Of a DNA stretch of 39,512 nt, positions 27,663 to 36,600 are shown one piece after another (the stretch's first letter is position 1; the number at the start of each line of letters is the position of its first letter). The position numbers and the translations under genes were made by a program. The stretch lies in contig NW_003149767.1 in the NCBI RefSeq assembly GCF_000003605.2, positions 188,489-228,000 on the forward strand, written 5' to 3'. The DNA comes from Saccoglossus kowalevskii. Its lineage: Eukaryota > Hemichordata > Enteropneusta > Harrimaniidae. The notes beneath the pieces were generated by a model. It had not been told where the DNA came from, did not search any database, and saw only the letters and a list, made by a program, of their open reading frames with translations.

Positions 27663-30600
27663 TTTGTTTGTTTGTTTGTTTGTTTGTTTGTTTGTTTATT
27701 TTACCTCTTGTTTTCTTTATTGAACAACTTATCAAGATCCAAACACAATTAGATAAAGATTAATATTATTTTAATTAGAATTAAATGTTCAAGGGGGACA
27801 AATGACATAAAATAAAACCTTTACAAGGTCCAGATACTTGAATTATAATTATTATTACATGTTGTGGTGCCTGTTTTCACACACTTACAAAGTAATCAAA
27901 TTACAAATTCCATTCTCTCAGTCAGAGTCCACTAAGTAAATGATATGTTTTGTGATTATTTCATGATGTTCTCCTCATCCAATAGCAAGCATTATCCTTC
28001 CTCGATGATGAGGAAGACACTTGCTGTAAAGATTGTAAAGTCCCTGTTCCTATGATTGGTGTGGTTGGAACTGGATCCAGTGTGACCTCTACAGCTGTGG
28101 CTGATCTTTTAGGTAAGCAATCAGTATTACATACTTTATTAAACTTTATTGCGTCTACAATGGTTACTGGAGTGCCTGGCTAATTGCCTGACAGATGGGG
28201 CAGTTACATGTAGGTTTATGTAAATATCTTGCACCCGCTGTTAAGCATACACTGTACTGATGAATCTCTGAAACCAGTAGGTGTCTTAAGTAATGTAAAA
28301 TAATCAAATTTAATGAGAAAAACAAGAGATCTGTTTCTGGTCCAAAGTTTCTTAAAATTTTTCCACGATTTTTTTGTAAAAAGACTACCAACAGAGTAAC
28401 CTGGAGCATTAATATGAAAGAAGGAAATAGATTTGAGACGCCTTCTATTAGTGAGGAAATAAGTGCATTGATTACCAAAACCAGATATAGCAGATTACTA
28501 GTCCACCTACCAAGCAGTACGAAATGACTACATTGCCAACATGATGAGTTGCAATAGATACCAACAACTACTGCAGTATTTTCACTGAAATGACCAAAGA
28601 ATGATTCTATGAACATATAGTTGATGATGCTGAACGAAGAAAAAAAAAAAAGAAGCAGACACCCCTATATGAAGTGCAGCCAGTGCTGGATGCTGTGTTC
28701 AATAAGTCCCAGGAATGTTACAATATGAACACGTGAAGTTGTGGGATGTAACAGACTTTAAGGAGGAATCCCAGGAGTGTGTATCAGGGGGGAACCTCAT
28801 TCCAAGGGATTCAAAACATATTCCATGGCAGATGCCAAAACTGGATACAACTACAAAATTGAGATAATGTCAATGACTGGTAGTCGTGAGAAGTATAGAA
28901 GGGATGTGGCCACCACATGGCCACAGGATGCCCAGATATAACAAAGTCAACACAGATTATGCAGGGAGATTTTTAGGCAAGAAGAAGATGACAACATAAT
29001 GGAAGAGATGCTGGGAAATACAATAAGAAGAAATGTAATCTGCCATTTTTTTTCATAGTAGTAGAAGTCTCTGAATAGAAGTTTTTTTAATGCTTATATA
29101 GAAGTATAGAAGGGATGTGGCCACCACATGGCCACAGGATGCCCAGATATAACAAAGTCAACACAGATTATGCAGGGAGATTTTTAGGCAAGAAGAAGAT
29201 GACAACATAATGGAAGAGATACTGGGAAATACAATATAAAGAAGAAATGTAATCTGCCATTTTTTTTCATAGTAGTAGAAGTCTCTGAATAGAAGTTTTT
29301 TTAATGCTTAACATGAACAAATTTTTCTGAACATAAATCTCTATTTTATTTTTAACTATTGTATTCCTTGACTACTTCAGGATGACTAAAAATCAAAATG
29401 ATATCGACTTTGAATTATGTCAATTACATTTATTTGCATCATTTACTTTGTCATTAGAGGGCGCAGTTTATATGAGTAGTGTATACTCGGTAGTCTTTTA
29501 TATCAATAATTCATGATTAATACTAGATACTGTCTTAATGTTAAGTGTAAATAAAATAGTTCCATTCACTGTACTTTTTTTGAGATTTTGCTAAAAAAAC
29601 ATTTAAAAAAAAAGAAAGAAAGAAAACCCAAGAAAAATTGAGAATATTTATAGCCAAAATGCTTCAGTTTGCTGGTATGTGAAGGCATGTATGTATATCT
29701 TTCAGTTACAGCGCCCTCAATAATTGTGTCAGTAAAAAAAATAAAAACACTGTTGTTTTACTTAATTCACTGTCTGTGAATTGAACTGCATTACTACGTT
29801 AGCAGAAGATGCTTTATCAAAATTTGTGAATATTTACCTTTGAATTGTTTGCAGGTTTGTTTCAAGTTCCCCAGATCAGTTACTCGGCAACGAGCGAGAT
29901 GCTAAGTGACAAGAAAAGATTTCCTTTCTTTTTACGAACTGTGGCATCCGACATCAATCAAGCCCAAGTTATGGCAGATTTAGCTGTGTACTTTGATTGG
30001 AACTATGTAGCCATCATCCACACTAAAGATGATTATGGGACGCCGGCCGCTGAGACTCTGACAGCTGAACTAAAGAATCTGAATGTCTGTATCGCCTCCT
30101 TACATGAGATAACCAGACATAGTACTGATAGAGAAATCAGACACATCATCAGTGATCTCAAAGATCAGACCCAAGTAAAGGTAACTTACAAAATTGTAAT
30201 TACAAAATACTTCTATATGTCAGGCAATAATTATTATCCTGCGATGACATTTGCATATTATGTCATCAGATATTTAGTAAAAACTAATAACCACAAGTCA
30301 GGTCCAGATCCCCCCAAAAACTTGTGGAATTTTCTAGGAATATTCCAGAGGTGGTGACTGATATTGTAATTTTTTTAGTTTTTTTGTTTGTTTTTTAATG
30401 GTGGTGGTGTTGGGGGGTGGTTATAATAGGGTAATGTCTTGTGATTCTGTTTCTCACAATAGCACACAAATTTGGCAGAGTGTTATTCTATATTCTCCCA
30501 AACCACAAAAAAACGCATTTGTAAAGATACATTTCTGTATGAACTAACATTGAAAGCAAACAGGGACTATGTCATGATTTGTACTCTTTGTAGGTGATTT

Positions 30601-33600
30601 TCACCTTCTGTTTGAAGCATGACATTTCACGGATACTAAAGGAGGCTGTAAAACAAGACATGACAGGTCGTACATGGGTGGCCAGCGATGCTTGGAGTAA
30701 TTCCGATCAGGTCATGCGAGGAAAGGAATCAGTAGTGAAAGGCATGTTGGGTATTGTCCCAAAAGCAGGAAGTGATGATCAGTTTATCAGGTACTGTATT
30801 AAACCATTGTCCATATTTGAACCTTGTGTGATGTTATGGCTGTACGTTATCACAATGGAGGATGGCTATATTTTGTTGCATTAATGTCTGAACCTGCATG
30901 AAGTTTATTCAAGAACGCTTCAATATTTCTGTATAGCCCATGTATCCAGACATGATACTTGTATGTAATTTGTTTGCTCTTTGTTACCAGCCCACAATTT
31001 GAATTACGGCATATTCTCGTACGTTAACTCAAAGACACAGGAGGATATTTAGAGTTGAAATCTAATCACATTCAAGAGATTTATGTTGAGGCTCCAGCGG
31101 AGGTTTCAGTTACAAATAGATGACAAACAAAATATTAGTTTCTTTTTTAAGAGTGTCCTTATACTCGTACAGACTAACATGTTTTTTTTTTATTTTTTGC
31201 AAATGTAATTTACTTATAGGAGCAGAATCTAAATAAGTTACAACATATATGCCGATCATTAAAACTCTTGAGGGGTAGAACTACTGTGCAAGGGACTATT
31301 AATTTGGGTTCGTTCCGTACGTACGTCCGGAGCTATATCTTGAACACCCCCATTGACGGATTTCATTCAAACTTTACATGAAGACAATACATAATGTCTT
31401 ACATATGCGTGTTATGTTACTTTATGATCGGAGAAAAATGGTCGACTGGCAGCCATTTTTGATGTCAAATTTGCTATTTCTGATACCTAAACGTGTCAAA
31501 AGCAGTTTCTCAAGGATGACTGGGCCGATTTGGATCAAAGTGGGTATGATGATCATACATATTGGGTTGTAGGTGCACGTCATACTTTTTCCGTGATTCA
31601 AACAAATATGGTTGACTGGCGGCCATCTTGTTTTTCATGGTACCCACGCTACTTTATCTTAAATGCAATGAGGGTTTCTGTTTAAATTTTGTACAAAGAT
31701 AGTATACCAAGAGATACAACTACACCATCATTATTTTTGTGATTTGATTCAATATGGCTGACTGACGCCCAAATTTCATGTCAAATTTGCTATTTCTGAT
31801 ACCTAAACGTGTCCGGAGCTGTTTCTCAGAGATGACTGGGCCAATTTGGATCAAAGTTGGTATGATGATCATACATATTGGGTTATAGTTGCATGTCATA
31901 TTTTTTCTGTGATTCAAATTAATATGGCTGACTGGTGGCCAGTTTTTCATGATACACATGCCTACTTTCCCATGAATGCAATGAACATTTCTGTTAAAAT
32001 TTTGTACAAAGACAGTATACCAATAGATACATCAACAAGAACATTATTTTTGTAATTTGATTCAATATGACTGCCCAATGTCCAATTCTCGTGTAAAAGC
32101 ACTAAATCATAATTTTTTAACAAATCCATCTCCTATTAATATTTTCAATCTAATTTCAATGACTTCATCAGCATCAAATTGATATGTCAGATCACAAAAT
32201 TTTTGACGGGGACTTTGTCATTAACAATGACTTGTTATATATGGAAATGACACTTTATTTCCCAACCCCCAAATGTAATGTTATTTGGGGGGGACAAAAA
32301 CTGTTGAGTCACAGGCCAATTGGACTGTTTTATATGATAAAACCATTATAGTCTGATTGTATGGCTAATGTGTCCACTTAAGCTTGGACACTTCTGCCGC
32401 ATGACCTTGGTCCAAAAAAGCCGGATCTGGTTCATAATGGCTAAAACTGTGAAGCATGATTGATTTTTTTCAATGCATATCAGAAAATCTTATAACTACC
32501 ACTACCATTACATTAACAAATTTAAAATTAAGTATTAATAAATAAATAAATAAAAGAAACTATATGAGGCAGACTATACCTTTTCCAATTTTCTCATCAG
32601 CTACCTGGCTCAGTTGAAGCCTGACAACAATGCACGTAATTTTTGGTACAGGGATACATTGCAAGCTGGTTTTAAATGTAGCTATATGCCATCTGGACCC
32701 AATATCAGGAAATGCCATGGAAATGAAACATTTGCTGAGATGGTTCAGGGCAAAATGGAAGCAGGCTGGACTGCATTTGTTATTGATGCTGTGTATGCAT
32801 TTGCATATGGTCTCCATGGCTACCTTGAATGTAACTATGGCAATGGTGAGTATTTGCTTGTTCATTTGTTTCAAAGAACTTACCAATGTACTAAAGGTGG
32901 AGAAAACAGCTAACAGCTAACAGCGAAAATTAGTGAACTAGCAAAAAAAAAGCTGAGACAATACTCCTTCAAGGTCATTTTCATTTACTCCGGTAGTATT
33001 TCTAGAAATAGTATAGCTGCTACCGTAAGTAACTTTGTGATCATACGCAATTGATACACTTTCAAATTGGATCTTATTCATCATTTTATTCTATAGATTC
33101 TTAATCTAATGGACACATCTAACTGATACTAATAAGTACTTATCTTTTTTTTTTAAGGAGAAGGAAAGTGCAATATTTCTAAACTTAGTGAACATAACTC
33201 ATCTGCGTTTTTGGATGACATTAAAAATGTTTCTTTCAATGGAATAAGCACTGGAGGAAAGAAGTTTTACTTCCAAAATGACGAACCCCTGGCAAACTAT
33301 GCTATATATAATCTACAGGTAAATTATTATGTGTCAGACAAACGTGGTGTAAAGCTTTATCCAGTAGAGACTGTTTTGTCAGTTTATATGTGTCTCCATT
33401 GCAAACAAAATAACATCAATAAGCATTACAACATATTTATGAAGACATTGGATTCGGACAAATGAGTATGCAATAACTACTATCAGAGGTACATTAATTG
33501 GGGTTTGCAAGTAGTGGGACATGATACCAAGATACTGTTTCAATCTCCTTCTGGCATGAGCATTCCCAACTTAGAACAATACAAATGCGCAAGGTAACTA

Positions 33601-36600
33601 GGATACTGGGAGGTCCAGGTGAATCAAAATAGCTGCTCACGATACGACGGATTACAAGAAATATATTTTCTGTACATTTTCAATGTATTATAATTTTTTA
33701 CAATGATAGTGGTAAGACATGTTTTATTGTTTTATTACAAACCCTGAACATTGATATATGTCATGTCAGAAGGTCATAGCATCAGTCTTGCTATCTACGA
33801 GATGAGACTTGAATTGGATCTTGACATGATGTCACCATACAGAACTATGCGCATTGGAAACCCCAAGCTACTATATATATTGTGACAGTGATATTTATAA
33901 CTGTTATGGCATGAGTAATTTCGTTAAGGCTTTGTTCAGATAATCGATTCCCATGATTGTGTCTTACGTCTGCACTTATTGTCATCATTTGATGTGTTTT
34001 ATGTACTGTATCGCATTATATATATGATTGTGTGATTTTGTTTTGACAAGATTCATTTGCATTTAGTTACAGGGTTACATTTTTTGAATGGTTGAATGGT
34101 TACAATACTTAAAGGGTGGTCATCGTTGCATAGCACGCATTTGAATTTCAAAACTAAGTGAAGGAAAAATCTATATTTACCAATGCACAACTTATAATGG
34201 TCAGAATTGTAAAAACATTACTGATTGTTGATTAAAATAAAGGGTGGGCGATTGTTGTGCAGCAACTGTTTGAATGTAAATTTCATGTAAATAAACACAT
34301 TTACACGCTTTAAGCATTGTTGTCTTTAAAACCATAATTACATGTGATAACAACTTAATTTGCAATTGTTACAGGTTTTCGGTGAGAGAAGTAATTTCTC
34401 AGAAGTTGGTAGTTGGTCTCCATCATCAGGACTTACCCTTAAAGAAGCCAATATTCGTTGGTCAACTGGTTCATTTCCACCTATGTCCAGATGCTCTCAG
34501 GATTGTTACCCTGGCAACTACAAAGTGATTAAGAGTCCTTCTTGTTGCTGGACGTGTGAGCCATGTGAAGGTAAATATTTCGTGTTGATTCTCATTCTCG
34601 CCATCTTATATGCACTTTGTATTACTGTGTACAAGGAACCGTGCTCTAATTGATTTGATATATAAAGTCATGTAAATTTAATTGTTTTCTTTTTTATTGA
34701 TTTCCGCAGATAACAGTGTCAGCTCTGTGGTGAATTCACTGTCGTGTGATGTGTGTCACGATTGGGAGAAATCAAACCCCAATCAGACTCAGTGTATCGA
34801 TTTACCGCTAGAGTATCCCTCCATGTCTCATCCCATCATCATAGTACTCAACATCATCACAACAATTGGTCTCCTAGCAACAGCAATTGTATTCTACATC
34901 TTTGTGAAGCATCGGATGACTCCGATCGTTAAAGCCACCAGTGTGGAGCTGAGTTACTGCCTACTTATCTGTATTGCTCTGTGCTACGCTAATACTTTTC
35001 TTATTTTACAAAAGCCTAGTGATGGTACTTGCAGTGCTGTTGTGGTCATGGTGGGAATCAGTTTTGCGGCCTATGTGGGCACTTTATTAACAAAGACCAA
35101 TAGAATAGCAAGAATCTTCAACAGAAAGCTGTCTGCTGGTTCTCCATCATTTCTCGCAATCAAGGTAAACACCATGCTTCAATATTTAGGGACACACAGT
35201 TTTATAGATTATAATGCCACTTCTATCATACTCAATTATTAACCACGGTAATACATTTTAGGAATATCTTTCAAGCCAAGCAAGGGTAGTGTTGTATAAA
35301 ATGAAATGTGTCAAGCCACTGGAAAATAATGTGTTTATCAAAATAATATTCACACATATTTGGCAGCATAAAGCCCAAAAGAAATTAACAGTTCAAAACT
35401 AAGTGAAGGAAAAAATCTATATGCACAGCTTATCATGGTCAGTCCTTAAAATTGTAAAAACATTACTGATTGTTGATTAAAATAAATTTTGAATACCTTA
35501 TTTGCTTTATTAGTAGTGCATACACTTTATGTAAATGAAGATGCATGGTCATAATTAGTCAATAAATGCAATTTTTGGTTTAATGAGAGCTTTCTTCTGG
35601 GGTGCAATATGTTCATTTTTTTTCACATTTGAATGATTTCAAATTAAAAAATGTTTGTGAACTCTAGTACCAGATGCTGATGATTGGTGGTATAGTCGGA
35701 CTACAGACCATTATACAAGTATTATGGGTATGGATTGAACCAGGACACATGATTTTTGTAAGACGTGATGACTATGTGCAACTTGAATGTAAATATGGAA
35801 GCTATGCAGGCCCCACAATAACTGTTGGTAAGAATTATACTGGGGTAATATATAAACCATTGTGACTGTTACAATATCCACTTTCAAAAAGTCGTATAAA
35901 AGGTCTTTATAAACTGAACACCTCTGTAAAAATACATTTGGTGTTCATTTTAAATACATTTTACTCATAGTTCAAGGACAGCAATGAGGACACTAACAGT
36001 GGGTAATCGACTGTTTGGGGTTTCAGTAAACAAAAATACTAGTACTGGTAACCCATATTTAAGTAGTGCAGGAAAAGTTTTGCTCATCACTTGAGTCATA
36101 TGAGAGCAGTTCAGTTCCAAAAAAAGAGTCCTGTCTAAGTAAATGGATATTGTTAAGAGCAAAAAATAAGGACTGTATATAATAAAGAAAGAGTACTTTT
36201 CTAGTAAAATCTGAATAAAAACTGTCCACTGTCGAAGGTTAGAGGACTGTTAAAGCAATAGAGATAATCTAGAAAGTAGTATTACTGTATAAATTAACTA
36301 TAAACTGAATACCGTAGAAAAGTTTATTTTAGTTGGAATTAATTTTCGCTGAAAAGACTTCTTTGGTGTTTTGTATGGAATTTAATTTCACTGATTTCTG
36401 ACGAGTTGCATGTTAAACATACAAAAAAAGGTATATTCGCTGGATTTTATTTTCACTGAAATAGTGAAAATTAATTCCAAGTGAAAATAAAGTATTTCAC
36501 AGTACCTCAGTGAATATAACAATCTGTTTTCAGTACAGGTTTCACTGTATAAAAAACTTATGTGAACATTATGTTTTTAGTTCTTTAGTGTTCAATTTAG

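Larger units (their letters stand above)
25509..27985 (+). other. Receptor intron 1
   Basis: No exon seen. It contains a pair of diverged direct repeats (about 25945-26065 and 26742-26870, sharing AGCCAATGAAA and related blocks), a TCTGAT/ATCAGA cluster, and a tetranucleotide microsatellite, each listed separately where clear. Confidence 0.6.
28113..29854 (+). other. Receptor intron 2
   Basis: Contains the piggyBac-like relic, a recent tandem duplication and a possible TIR element with GAGGGCGC ends (about 29455 and 29718). The 150-residue minus-strand open frame at 28164-28616 is the antisense shadow of the relic region. Confidence 0.6.

Noticed and set aside
27574-27704. Possible regulatory or structural role of the (ATTT)n tract
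   Set aside because: A simple compound microsatellite in an intron; nothing in the sequence supports a function.
28164-28616. 150-residue hydrophobic open frame on the minus strand
   Set aside because: It is antisense to the piggyBac-like relic and has no recognisable domain or splice context.
31378-32055. Several short open frames on both strands containing words like MADWWP
   Set aside because: They are produced by the 316-bp tandem repeat and differ between units.
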